From NCBI GenBank assembly GCA_008330645.1, contig VLTN01000110.1, positions 1 through 34,073 of the forward strand: a stretch of 34,073 nt of DNA, in the 5' to 3' direction. Of the stretch, positions 1-10,500 are shown piece after piece. The notes beneath the pieces are model-generated. The model was not told the origin of the DNA. It was given only the letters and a program-made list of their open reading frames with translations, and did no database searches. A program made the position numbers and the translations under genes. How positions within the stretch are numbered: the stretch's first letter is position 1; every line of letters starts with the position of its first letter. Source of the DNA: Cafeteria roenbergensis (taxonomy: Eukaryota; Sar; Bigyra; Bicosoecida; Cafeteriaceae).

Positions 1-968
1 CGCACACATCGAGCGACGGTGGGTCCTCGAGCGCGTCCTGCGGGAAGGAGGGCCGGGATCACCGGCTCGCTGCACCGGGAAGAAAGCGGTCGGGGGGCAC
101 GAGGCGGCGGAGGCGGCGGGCGGGCCGCCAGCGCGGCAACGAGACGGAGGTCCAGGCCCCACGACTCCGCCACACGGCTTGAGCTCCTGGGCCCGTCGAT
201 TGAGTGGTCGATCGCGGTGGTCTGCGCCGGCGCTGCCAGGGACCCCCTCCAAGCTCGCCTGCTCACGCCTCCAGGCGGGGCGCGGGGCCCGCGCTCCTTG
301 GACGGCTGCCGCGGCGCGAAGGCCGCTGCAGCAGCTCCGGATGCCGATTCGCCGGCACGCCCTCCGCCGCGCGCTGGCTGGGCGCGGTCGTGGCGCCGCC
401 CAGCGGCCATGGTCAAGGCGGCACCGATGCCCGCCAGGCTCACGCCGCGGACGTCGGCGCCGCCACGGGCTCGCCACCAGCTGCATCGCTTGCACCAGAC
501 ACGCTGGTCTCGGCACCACCTTCCGCAGCGCCCATGCGGCCGCGCTTGGCCGCCGCTTCTGGGAGTCGCTGTCTGCATCGCTGGCGTCGGCGTCGCTGCC
601 CTCACCCCCCGCGCAGCCAGCCCTGCCTTGCCCTTCTGGTCCCGCTTCTTCTTCTTCTTGTCCTTGTTGCGCTTCTTCTTGCGCTCCAGCTTGGCGGCTG
701 CCTTGGCCGCGGCTGCGGCAGCTTTGCTTGAAGAGGCCGCAGCCCTGTCGGCGCCGGACGCAGCGGCACCGGCGACGGGCGCCTTCGAGGCCGCCGCAGC
801 GGCTGCGTCAGCGGCCGCTGCAGCTTCCCTCTCGTCGGCCTCCCGCTGGCGCTTGCGGCGCTTCGCCTTGCCCTGCGCCTTGTCGCGCAGGGCATCAAGG
901 TGCTCTGCCCGCTCGGCTTCGTCGCCAGCGCCCTCCCCCTCCTCGCCGAAGCGGCGAATCGCGAACAT
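1..968 (-). CDS. Partial Lys/Arg/Ala-rich protein, 3' end beyond window
   Basis: I do not recognise the family. An ATG at 968 opens a frame beginning MFAIRRFGEEGEGAG. It continues into a strongly basic stretch (KAKRRKRQRE), an Ala-rich segment and a second Lys cluster (KLERKKKRNKDKKKKRDQK), as in nucleolar, chromatin or RNA-binding proteins. The frame stays open to position 1, but it probably should not be read straight through. A GTGAGG donor lies at 605-600 (minus strand) exactly after codon 121, and downstream of it a different frame gives a plausible acidic/Ser stretch (GSDADASDADSDSQKRR). Either an intron starts at 605 or one G is missing from the G-run there. The start is divergent from the ankyrin gene at 1114. 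The remainder of the gene, and any recognisable domain, would lie left of this window. Confidence 0.5.
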   Translation of the reverse strand, partial: MFAIRRFGEEGEGAGDEAERAEHLDALRDKAQGKAKRRKRQREADEREAAAAADAAAAAASKAPVAGAAASGADRAAASSSKAAAAAAKAAAKLERKKKRNKDKKKKKRDQKGKAGLAARGVRAATPTPAMQTATPRSGGQARPHGRCGRWCRDQRVWCKRCSWWRARGGADVRGVSLAGIGAALTMAAGRRHDRAQPARGGGRAGESASGAAAAAFAPRQPSKERGPRAPPGGVSRRAWRGSLAAPAQTTAIDHSIDGPRSSSRVAESWGLDLRLVAALAARPPPPPPRAPRPLSSRCSEPVIPALLPAGRARGPTVARCV

Positions 969-1113
969 GGTCAAAGAAACACTAGCGGCACGGCGTTTGT
1001 GACCTGCGCTGCGCCCTTCAAGCCGGCTGCCGCGAAGTGCAGAAGCGTCCCACCTCGGTCCGCGGCTCTGCTCGACAAGGCGCCTCGGGACCGCTGCCCG
1101 CCACAGTCGCCGC
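969..1113. promoter_or_regulatory. Short divergent intergenic region
   Basis: These 145 bp separate the start of the leftmost minus-strand gene (968) from the start of the ankyrin gene (1114), so they probably hold both promoters. I see no clear TATA box or other element. Confidence 0.35.
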
Positions 1114-1982
1114 TTGGCCATGGCCGCCAGCTCGTCTGCCGACAGCACGATGGTGTCCATCGAGGCCGCCACCGACGCGTTTGCTGACCCGCCTGAGAAA
1201 GAGCATCTGGATTGCGGCCACCGCGGGCCGGCTCGATTGCATCGCAGCGCACCTGGCGAGCGGGATCGCTCCCCGACGCGGCCGACGACGGACTCGGGCT
1301 TCACGCCCCTGTGAGGCACAACACGGGCACCGCCACCATGTCTTTTGCCTGGGTACTGGTCGGCCAAGGCTGGCACCGCGCGCAGGCGAAGCCGCCGCTG
1401 CGCCGTGGGCTGTCGCTCTGGCCCGCGAAGGAAGGAGGAACGCGCCCCTATCCCGCCCCGCCCGTGCCCTGTTTGCGAGGATCGAGCGGAGCGCACCTGC
1501 CGTATGCAATTTGTGCCCAGCGTCGCGGTCGTGATGCGCCTGCTCGCAGGCACGCTGCGGCATCCTACTGCCACACCGACGCTTTGCGCGCACTCCTCGC
1601 CGCCCAGGCCGCGACTGGGCGCGGCGTTGATGTGTGCGACGAGGATGGCGACACTCCGCTGCACGCGTGCGAGAGCGTCGAGTGCGGCGAGCTGCTGCTT
1701 GCCGCTGGAGCCAACGTGCTGGCTCGCAACAGCGAGGGCAAGACTCCGCTCGAGGTGGCGAGAGAGGACGATCGGGTCGAAATGGCGGTGTGGCTGCTCG
1801 CCAAGACGGCGGAGGCTGGTGGGGACACTAGCGCTGTTCTGGCGGCAGCTGCTGCGGACGCTGCTGCGGCAACTGGAGCCGACGACATCGATGAGGAGGA
1901 TGACGACGATGACATCGAGGACGATGACGGCCCCGACGGCGTCCCCGCGGGAATGGAGCCAACAGCCTTCCCCGACCCGTGA
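1114..1982 (+). CDS. Small ankyrin-repeat protein with acidic tail
   Basis: Ankyrin repeats mediate protein-protein binding; no partner can be inferred. Proposed exons are 1114-1310 and 1550-1982, around a 239-bp intron with a GTGAGG donor at 1311 and a CAG acceptor ending at 1549. The junction restores a canonical repeat: GFTPL joined to HAAASYCHTDALRALLAAQ. A further repeat follows (DGDTPLHACESVECGELLLAAGANV, then SEGKTPLEVAREDD), then an Ala-rich linker and a very acidic tail (DDIDEEDDDDDIEDDD) before the stop at 1980. An additional upstream repeat (IWIAATAGRLDCIAAHL, about 1200-1250) lies in another frame. Single-base corrections near the CCCC run at about 1272 and the GG at about 1290, plus one near 1205, would join it. 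The N-terminal part of the model is therefore uncertain. The protein would be roughly 210 residues and looks soluble. Confidence 0.65.
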
Positions 1983-2690
1983 TGTGCACCGTGCTTGCGT
2001 GCCATGCTTTGCCGTGATCGCAAAACGGCGCCATAGAGCGAGCAACAGTTGTGTGATGAAACTCACGAGCTGGCTGCTTGCCTTGCCCGCCTCCCGGTGT
2101 CCCGATTCGCGCGCCCTTCACTTGCCAGAGGGCGTGGGATGGCGTGCACGCGGGAGACTGGGGCCGCGAAGCGGGAGGTGGCTGCGCTTGGTCGGCGGTG
2201 CGCTTGCCTTGGGACTGCATCTCACTGTCTCGACGTGAAGCCGATGCCGCTTCACCGCGCACGCTCGAAGTTTCTCGCGCACCTTGACAAGGCCCTATGC
2301 CGCTGCACGGTTCAAACTGGTCAACTGGAACAAGGCTGTGCTTGGCCGTGTCGGCAAGGGCAGCCGTTGGCATGCAAAGAGGCTTCAACAGCAGGCTTTT
2401 TTTGCGCTTCAGCGGAAAAAGAAAACCAAAGAGCCTGGCCTCCAACTGCCGCCGCGCTCGGAGGCGCATCCACGGGTCGGGAGGGCGGGGGACTCGCAGC
2501 ACGAGCTCGCGCGCCAGCTCGTGCAACGCGCGCGCCACCCTCCGCCTCGAGTCGCGAGACGGCACACGCAAAGGGCGACGCGCGGCCCGTGTCGAACCTG
2601 CTCCGCTGCGATCGACCAGTGGCACGGCATTCCGCTAAGCGCAGCTTCCAGCACTCCGGGGCCTCGCCGCGGGCCTGGGAGACTGGAGGC
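1983..2690. other. Intergenic, no gene recognised
   Basis: About 700 bp lie between the ankyrin gene stop and the first likely ATG of the histidine kinase. Both strands have open frames, as expected at this GC content, but none gives a recognisable domain. It probably holds the ankyrin 3' UTR and the kinase promoter or 5' UTR. Confidence 0.4.
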
Positions 2691-5600
2691 ATGCCGTTTG
2701 CGACCCCATCTGGATGGCGCCGAGTGGTGGAGCGGGGAACCGGGCCTGGCGAGATGCAGCAGGCGGCTGACGGCAGCTTGCCTTTCTCCCTGGTCCGAGT
2801 TGTCGTGTCTTTGCTCTTGCCGGCAGGCTTGCTGCTGGCATTGCCATACATCGCGCTGCTCTCACCCGCCACCGCGTACTTTGTGGCGGACGGCACGCTG
2901 CCCAGCGCGTTTGCGGGGCTTGACCGGGAGCTTGTCGACGGCACAGGCACCATTCCTCTGGACACCGAGCTTGCGGCCCACGCTTCCCTCATTGTCACAA
3001 TGGTGAACGCTGTCGTCCTCGCCCTCTTCGTGTCGGCCTCCTGGGCCCTGCTGGCAAGGCCCATCCGCGGAGCGTGAGCCCAGCGGCGCTGCCCCTGCGT
3101 ATCGTCGTCGGCTGAGTCCGCAGTGGACTTGGTTACCGGCTCGAGGGCGACTCGTGCGCACCAACACCTCAAGTCTGTCTGCTCGCCCCAGCCGCGTCCG
3201 GGCTGCTTTCGCTCCTGCGCCTGTTGCCCCGCCTGTCGTGGAGGCCGGTCCTCATGGGCATTGCTTGGTTCTGTCGCTGGGGCCCTTGTTGCGCCTCGCA
3301 GTGCCCTCGTCGTCTTCGTTGGCGTTGGCTGCTGCGCCGTCCTCGAGGTTGGCATGTTGGACGGGAAAAACCGTCCGCGTCCCGGTGAGAAGGCCAAGCG
3401 CTCCGAGCTCGAGTCCGGCACGAGCGCTTGTTAGCCACGGCGGGTGCCGCAGGAGGCCGGGGGCTGGCGCGCCCAACCGAGCTGGCCGCGGCGCCTCGAC
3501 GGCACCGGGATGCGTTTCTGACCGCCGCCGTTGCGCGTGCTCCCCGTGCCAAGCGCCCGCCCAGTTCAGACGCGCCTGATTGAGCCGTCACACCCGCATC
3601 GCGATGTGAATGCTACCGCAGAGCCTGTTCCCCGTGCCGAGCTGCGTGCTGGTTGGCGCGATGCCGGTCGGCTTTCTCGGACTCTCGACCTTGACGATGT
3701 ACGGGCTCCTCGAGGCGCTGGGGTCCTATGTCCTCGGCGATGATGCCGATGAGCTTCGGCAGTGGGCTTTGTGCGGCAGGCACTGCTGCACGGCCTCGCG
3801 CATGGCCGTGGCGGGGCGCGTTGGCCAACTGACCACGCTGGTCGCAACCCTGTCTTCCATCGCCATCCCGCTGTACCTACGCGCGACGGAGACCTCCAGC
3901 GTGGTCACGGGGACGGTGCTTTGGGCCTGTGCCATCATTGCCTCCATCCCGAACGCCTTTGCGTTCGTCACCGAGGCGCTGGCCTGCGCGCGGGCCACCA
4001 GGGCCGCGCCTGCAGCGCACACGACCGCCCAGCGCGTGGCTCGCATCACTGCCGTCACCAGCGTCCTCGTCTCGCCGTTCTTGTCCGCCATTGTGGGCGG
4101 CTGGTCAGAACACAACGCGAGCGCCTGCCCCGCGTTCTTCTTTGACCAGGATGCCCCCGTCCCCGCGACGCCGTGGCCGCTCGAGTGCAACAACAGCGAG
4201 TGCTTCAAGAACATCCAAGGCTTCGTGACCTCGCGGTCGGTGACGCTGTGGTCATCGGCGGGGGGCTTCCTCGTCTGCACGCTCATCGTCATCCTCTCAG
4301 CGCAGGCCAACGTTGCGGCCACCCGAGAGCGGGACGCGCAGCACGCCACCGCAAAGATGCGCCAGGCCCTCCAGTACATCTCGCACGAGGCGCGCGCGCC
4401 CCTGGGCGGCGCCATCCTCTCCATGGGCTTGCTGGACCAGGCCATGGCCGCCGCCGACGAGTCGCAAGCCAGCCTTCTCATCTCCGACCTGCACCTGTCC
4501 CTCGAAGCCGCGCAGCGCCAGCTCACCGACCTCCTCATGTTCGACGAGTCCGACAGCGGAGAGGGCCGTGGCGTGGCCTGGCGCTGGTCCCGCCTTGACG
4601 GGCCGCACCTGTCGCGCCTCCGGTCGTCCTTTGCCGGCGCCTGCAAGGCCGAGGGTATCGCCCTCGACATCCGTGTGCAGGCCGACCTGGCGCCAACCTC
4701 CCTGCCTGTGCAACTCGTGGAGGAGCATTGGAACGACGATCCGCCCATCACAGCGGAGCCAGCACAGCGCGAACACCCGCAGGCCGCCGACGCAGACTGC
4801 GACTCTGGTGCCGACACCCCCGCCGAGACGCGCGACGCGCCCCCAGAGGGCAAAGAGCACGCCGCTGCCAGCGAACTTGCCGACGCGCCCAGGCCCAGCG
4901 CAGCTGCGGCTGGCGACCGCACGCCCCCGCGCCCAGGATCGCCCGGTGCGGGCGGTGCCAGCGGGTCCGCAGGCGACTCCAAGCGAGTGTCGCCCAATGC
5001 GGGCGAGGCCTCCGGGCGCGCTACTGCAGCAAGCACGGTGCAAAGCAGTCCGCAGCAGCAGCTCCGGCTCCACAGCTCGGGCAGCCGGGCGCCCTCGAGC
5101 GCCTTGGGCAGCCGAGGCACCGACGCGAGCAGCGGCGACGCGGAGCTCTACATCGACGTGGAGCGCGTACTGGCCATCGTGCAGAACGCCCTCTCCAACA
5201 GCATCAAGCACGTGCGGGGCGACGGCACGGGCCGCATCTCCGTCCTCCTTACCCTCGGCCCGGCCTCGGACCTTCCCGGTCGCGACCCGGCACAGATTCC
5301 CACCGCACGAGCGCAAACGTCGTCGTCCACCTCGCAGGCGGCCGGACAGCGTCCATCTGTTGACGTTTCGGACGGCCACGCGAGCCACCGCAACGACATC
5401 AGGACCCTGCAGCATGGCGCCAGCTCGCTCCTCGGCGCTGGCGGCATCGGCGGCGGCCCGGGCGGCCCGGGCGCGCCCTCGGTGTTGGGGCGCTCAGCAA
5501 CCGTGAGCCGCACCAACCGCGAGGACTGCGGCAGCCCGAGGCGCAGAATGCACTCGGTGGGGCTGGAGCCCGCATCCAATCGCAGGAGGCAGCTTGCCGG

Positions 5601-7191
5601 CACCACGGGCGTCGTCCAGGGTGTCGCCGGCTCTGGCGTGGCTGAGCCTGCCAGCACCGGCCTTGCTGGCGTCCAGAAGCGCGTTCTGTGGATCGAGGTG
5701 CTGGACAACGGCAAAGGCATCCCCTCCAGCGTGCTGCGGCCCGGCCGCCTGTTCCGGCCCTTCCAGCAGCTGCGGCAGGGCGACGGGTCCCTGCGCATGA
5801 CGTCGAGCGGGCTGGGGCTGTCCATCGTGAAGAGCGTGGTGGTGGAGCAGCTCCAGGGGATCGTGGGCCTGGCGAGCAGGGAGGGCGAAGGCACGCTCTT
5901 CACGGCCAAGATCCCCGTGTGGGCACGGTCTGCCTCTGCGGCCTTTGCAAGCACAGCAACCCTCAACACCGGGGCGGGCGGGGCGCTCGCCACGACAGGC
6001 TCCGTCCGCCTCTCGGACAGCACGAATCCGGGCTCCGAAGCTGCGGCTGGCACCCACCAAGCGGACAGCATGGTGGTCAGGTCCGGCCACGCCGCGCCCT
6101 CGTTCAAGCGGGGCGCCTCCAACGCGTCGGCCAAGCGATCCCTCACCTCCGTCGCTGAAGAAGGGGCCTCAGTGAACTCGGCCAGCGATGCCGAGGCGGT
6201 CAAGGTGGTGCGAGCGCGCGTCCCCAGGGACGGCGCTGCCACGAGCCCTCCATCGCCTGCCGGATCGGACAGGTTCGTCATGGCGTTTGAGACGGACGCG
6301 CCAGCCAAGCAAGCCGGCGGACCGGGACTGAGCATGGCCCCAGCGAGCACGTGCGCGAGCTCCGCGGCAGCCAAGGCCATCTCCGAGGCGACGAGTCTGC
6401 CCAGCGGTCGGCCCAAGCCCACGATCATCACGACGGGACTGCCCGTGACTGCGGCCGCCGACAGGGCCGACACATTCCACCGCCCGTCGTCGTTCCAGGC
6501 CGGCAGCCCGAAGCCAGCTGCCGGCCGCCGCGCCATGAGCGCCAAGAACGCGGACCGCAAGCGCGAGCTGAGCAGGAAGCTTCGGACAGGCCGCCGGGAG
6601 CGCCCAGCCAAGGCGGTGCTTGGGTCCGCCTTCGTCGTCGACGACGAGCGTGTCAACAGGACCCTCATGGCCCGCGTGGTCCGCAGCTGGGGCTTCAAGG
6701 TGGAAGGGATGGAGAACGGCGCGGAGCTCGTCGACGCCATCAAGGTGCTTGCAGCCAAAGACATCGCCAGCTCTGAGGCTGCCCTGGCTGCAGTGGCTGC
6801 CGACAAGAGTCCAACGGCAGGCCTGTCCGCGGCAGCTGCTGCCGCGGCTGCTGCCACCGGCGGCACCACTTCGTCAGTGTGGCCCACGGTCATCACCTTG
6901 GACATTCAAATGCCGGTCATGGACGGCTTCGGCGCGCTTGCCGCGCTGCGCACGCTGGCCGAGGAGCACCGCGCTGCCGGCCACTCGGACGTGGCTGAGC
7001 GCATTCTGGGCCTCGTGATCATCGGCGTGACGGGCAACGCCGTCATCAGCGACCGCCTTCGTATGCTGAAGCTTGGGGCGCGCAAGGTGCTGACCAAGCC
7101 CGTCGACGTCCCAGACTTGGCTGCGCTCGTGCAGTCGTGCTGTGGCGTGGAGCTGCCCGCGAGGGCGCACCGCCGGGTCGGCCAACGCTAG
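2691..7191 (+). CDS. Multi-spanning hybrid sensor histidine kinase with receiver domain
   Basis: A two-component phosphorelay sensor: it should autophosphorylate on His and pass the phosphate to its own receiver Asp. The main exon (from about 3622, after a TACCGCAG acceptor, to 7191) begins with several hydrophobic segments. The H-box SHEARAPLGGA follows (His codon 4384), then the N-box QNALSNSIKH (5182-5211), the G1 box DNGKGI (Asp codon 5704), an F-box FRPFQQL and the G2 box SGLGLSIVKS. The receiver follows: acidic pair VVDDE (about 6640), phospho-acceptor LDIQMPVMDG (Asp codon 6901) and TKPVD (Lys codon 7096). An upstream exon, 2691-3073, encodes two further membrane segments (VVVSLLLPAGLLLALPYI and IVTMVNAVVLALFVSA) and ends at a GTGAGC donor. 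Whether another exon lies between 3074 and 3621 is unresolved. Long Ser/Ala/Pro-rich inserts sit between H- and N-boxes and between N- and G1-boxes. Confidence 0.85.
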
Positions 7192-7512
7192 GGGATGCGC
7201 CGGATCGCACTCCCGCCCCTCGCTCCAGCGCCTGCTGCTCTCACCAATGCATTCTTGGCTTTGCGAGCCAAGCCTCGAGAAACAACCCACGCCTCGCGAG
7301 TGAGTGCGAAGGCGTGGGCAGCGCCCAGGCCCTGCTGGCCGCTCTGGTTTCGACCGAGCGAACGATGGAATTGACCTCGCTGCATGCCTGTGTCTGCACC
7401 GCACGCAGCAGCTTGGAGCATGCAAATGCGTTTTGTGTCTCGTTCGGTCGCACCCACTCGCTCGCTCAAACTCAGTCAGCCACTCGTTCGCCGGCCCAAA
7501 GCCAACCGGCGC
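7192..7512. other. Convergent 3' intergenic region
   Basis: These 321 bp lie between two tail-to-tail genes, the histidine kinase (stop at 7191) and the SPRY kinase gene (stop at 7513), so they should hold both 3' UTRs. No further gene, tRNA or obvious hairpin terminator was recognised. Confidence 0.5.
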
Positions 7513-10500
7513 CTAGGGCGTCGGCACGTGGTTGGGCACAAGCTCCACCACCACCTCGCTGCCGCCAGCAGTGGACCCAGTGCACACTGCCGGCACAAGC
7601 GAGTGCACGGTCCCCACCACGTCGGTATACGCCTCGCCGAGGGGCTCGCCGTTGTAGTAGAGCAGGATCGACCCCGTGTCCAGGTCCGCTGTGGCGCCGA
7701 GGTGGTCGCCGGCCGACACACGGATGCGCTCGCAGAAGGGCTCCCAGATCGGGCGCGAGCTGCCATGCGACACAGCGCGCTTGCCTGTGCGCGAGATGGC
7801 CCAGGAGTGGCGGGCCGTGCCAAGGTTGTCCGTCGTGGCGTGGAACTTGCGCGCGTCGACGAAGCCCCAGGCAATGCCTGCGTCGCACGCAAGCACCCTC
7901 AAGCCGAAGCAGAGCATGCCGCTGGCGCGGCCGGGATGGTCCGCCACTGCTGTGGCCCACTTGCCGTCGTTTTGGCACATGGCGTTGCCGCCCGAGAAGG
8001 CGAGCGAGCCCTTGGACCGCGCCGGGTCCCAGCGCGTCACGGCGGGCGGCACTGCCCGGAGCGCGGCGAGGTCGCCGCCGCTGGACGAGCCGATGCACAC
8101 AGCCGGCACGATTCGCCTGCCCGGGTCCATTTCCATCGGCACCTCGCCGAGGAGGCGGGCTCCCTTGTAGTACCGCACTGTGTGTCTGTCCAGGTCTGCA
8201 TCCGCCGTGATGACGTCGCCGTGGGACCAGGCGGAATCGAAGGAGGTCCACTTGCCCCTGGTGCTGATGCGACCGCGGCTCGAGAGCGCCATGGACCCCG
8301 CCGTCGCGCCGAGGATGCCCCTGCGCGGGTCGAACGCCACTGCGTCCGCGAAGCCGATCGCCCCACCGGCGCCCCTGTCCGTGGACAGCACCTCCACGGC
8401 GAAGGTGAGGTGGCCGGTGCGCGCCCCCTCGTGGTCCGCCAGGACAGTGGCCCACTTCCCCACCGTCTGAGTTTGCTCCCCGTCGTCGAGCACCACAGCG
8501 TCCCGACCGGCGCGGTAGGGGGTGAAGGACAGCGGGTACCTCGCCGGCTCCACGATGCGCACTCGGCAGAGGGTGTCCCCGGCAGAGGAGCCCAGACACA
8601 CGGCCGGGACCAGAAGGCGGCTGGCGAAGCCGTCGGTGTCGCCGTGGAAGGCCACGCCGAGGTCCACCTTGTTGAGCGCGAAGCGGATGCAGCCGGCGCT
8701 GGGATCCACCGCGCAGGTGACCGTGTCGCCGGAGGCGAAGGACACTCCGTAGGAGCGGAACCCAGACCCAGCGCCAGCCTTTCCCGTCTTGGAATAGGCC
8801 CAGCTGCCCTCGGCGGCGCCGAGGTTTGCTCGGCGGAAATCGAAATCGCTGTCGACGAATCCGACGGCCACGCCACCGCCCGCGTCCACCTTGTCGAGCT
8901 GCACGCTGAAGGCGAAGGGCGCCTCCGCCACCCCGTAGTGCGCTCCGAGGGCGGTGGCCCACTTTTCATCGTTCGTGACCACGGCCCCGTCGTCTGAGAG
9001 CCGCATGCGGGGGTGCCTGCGGACCGGGTCCAGGGCAACAAGCGGGGCCACAGCGAGCCGCAGGCGGGTGAGCTTGTCACCGGAGTTGGAGCCCATGCAC
9101 ACGGCCGGGATGAGAGCCTCCGCTGCGTCTGCCCCGTCGCGCACGAGCGGCACGACAGCGCCTTCGGCCTGCGCCACGCCGTTTCGCCGGAACCGGAGGG
9201 CCGCCTCGCCCGCCTCGTCCATTGAGAGGTCGATGTCAAGGTCATCTCCGGTGGCGAAGCGCTCTCCGTAGGAGGAAAAGCCCTGCCCGCCGATGCCGAG
9301 CTTGCCCGTCTTGGAATAGCACCATGAGGGGGGCTGAACGCCAAGGCTCTGCTCGGCGAAGACGAAGCTGGGGCTGCCGGCGACGCCCACCGCGGCGCCG
9401 CAGGAGGACTCGGCCGAGAGGACCTCGACCCTGATGGAGCGACGGCCCGCTGCCATGGCGGGCGCAAGCACGGCCACGCTGGACCAGCGCTTCTCGGTCT
9501 CGGCGACCCGGAGGCCGTCTGAGAGGGTCACGCGAGGGCTGCAGCTCTGGGGTCGAAGCGGGGGCGGGCCATGCTCGTCGCGGTAGGGGTGACACGCGCC
9601 CCGGCAGCGAGCGACGTGGTCTCCGCGTCCAGAATTGAGACGACTTCGGATCCGGCCGGCCTGCCAACGGCATCCATGCCTGTCGCCGCCGTGGCGGCGG
9701 CAGCGGCGGCGGCGACGCGGTCGCTGCGGCCAGCCAGCTCGGCGCTGCTGCCGCCGCCAACGCCTCCGACGTCGTCCTCCTCGTCGTCGATCTCTGCTGC
9801 GCTTGAGGACTTGGCGATCCGGCGACCGCGGGCAAGCAGGCCCTGCGGGGAGCTCGAGCCTGCTCCGGTCGCCGCCGCCGCGGCTGCTGCTGTGCCCGGC
9901 GCTGCCTCTGCGGCTGCCGCTGCCGCTGCCGCTGCGGCGGCTGGACGGGAGTCGCTGGTGGCCGGAGCAGCGGAACCTTGGCTTCGCTCCTTGCCCCGCA
10001 TCGCGAGGGGCGCAGCTTGGCCCGAGGCGGGGGCGCCGCCGCCCGCCGCGCCGCCCTCCGCGCTGCCCGCGGAAGTCGCCCGGCGGAGCCTCGAGGAGGG
10101 GGGCAGGAGGGCGGGCGCCACAGCTGCTGCCACCACGTAGCCCTGCGGCGACGTCTCGACTAGGTGGACGAGAGTCATCATGGCCAGGCCGGCCTCAGCG
10201 ACGTGCTCGGAGGGATTGAGCCGCTCTCCCGCGTGGATGAGGCTGCAGTGCTCCGCTGGGGTGTCCACGCCCAGCCGTACCCGTGCCGTGTCGAGGAGCA
10301 TGCGAAGGGACATGTCTCCCCACACCACCACGGAGCAGGTGCGTCCCCGCATCGTGCGCACGAACACTCGCTCGCCAGGAACCGACTCGTCCTCGTCCGC
10401 GGCGCCGCCGGCAGCCCCCGTCGCCAAACCCGCCGCCGCCAAAGCCGCCGCCGCCGCCAAAGCCCACCGCCGCCGCCAAAGCCACCGCCGCCGCCAAAGC

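Noticed and set aside
3726-6905. Long minus-strand open frames of 464 and 585 codons opposite the histidine kinase
   Set aside because: They are shadows caused by high GC at the third codon position; their translations lack domains, while the plus strand has all kinase and receiver motifs.
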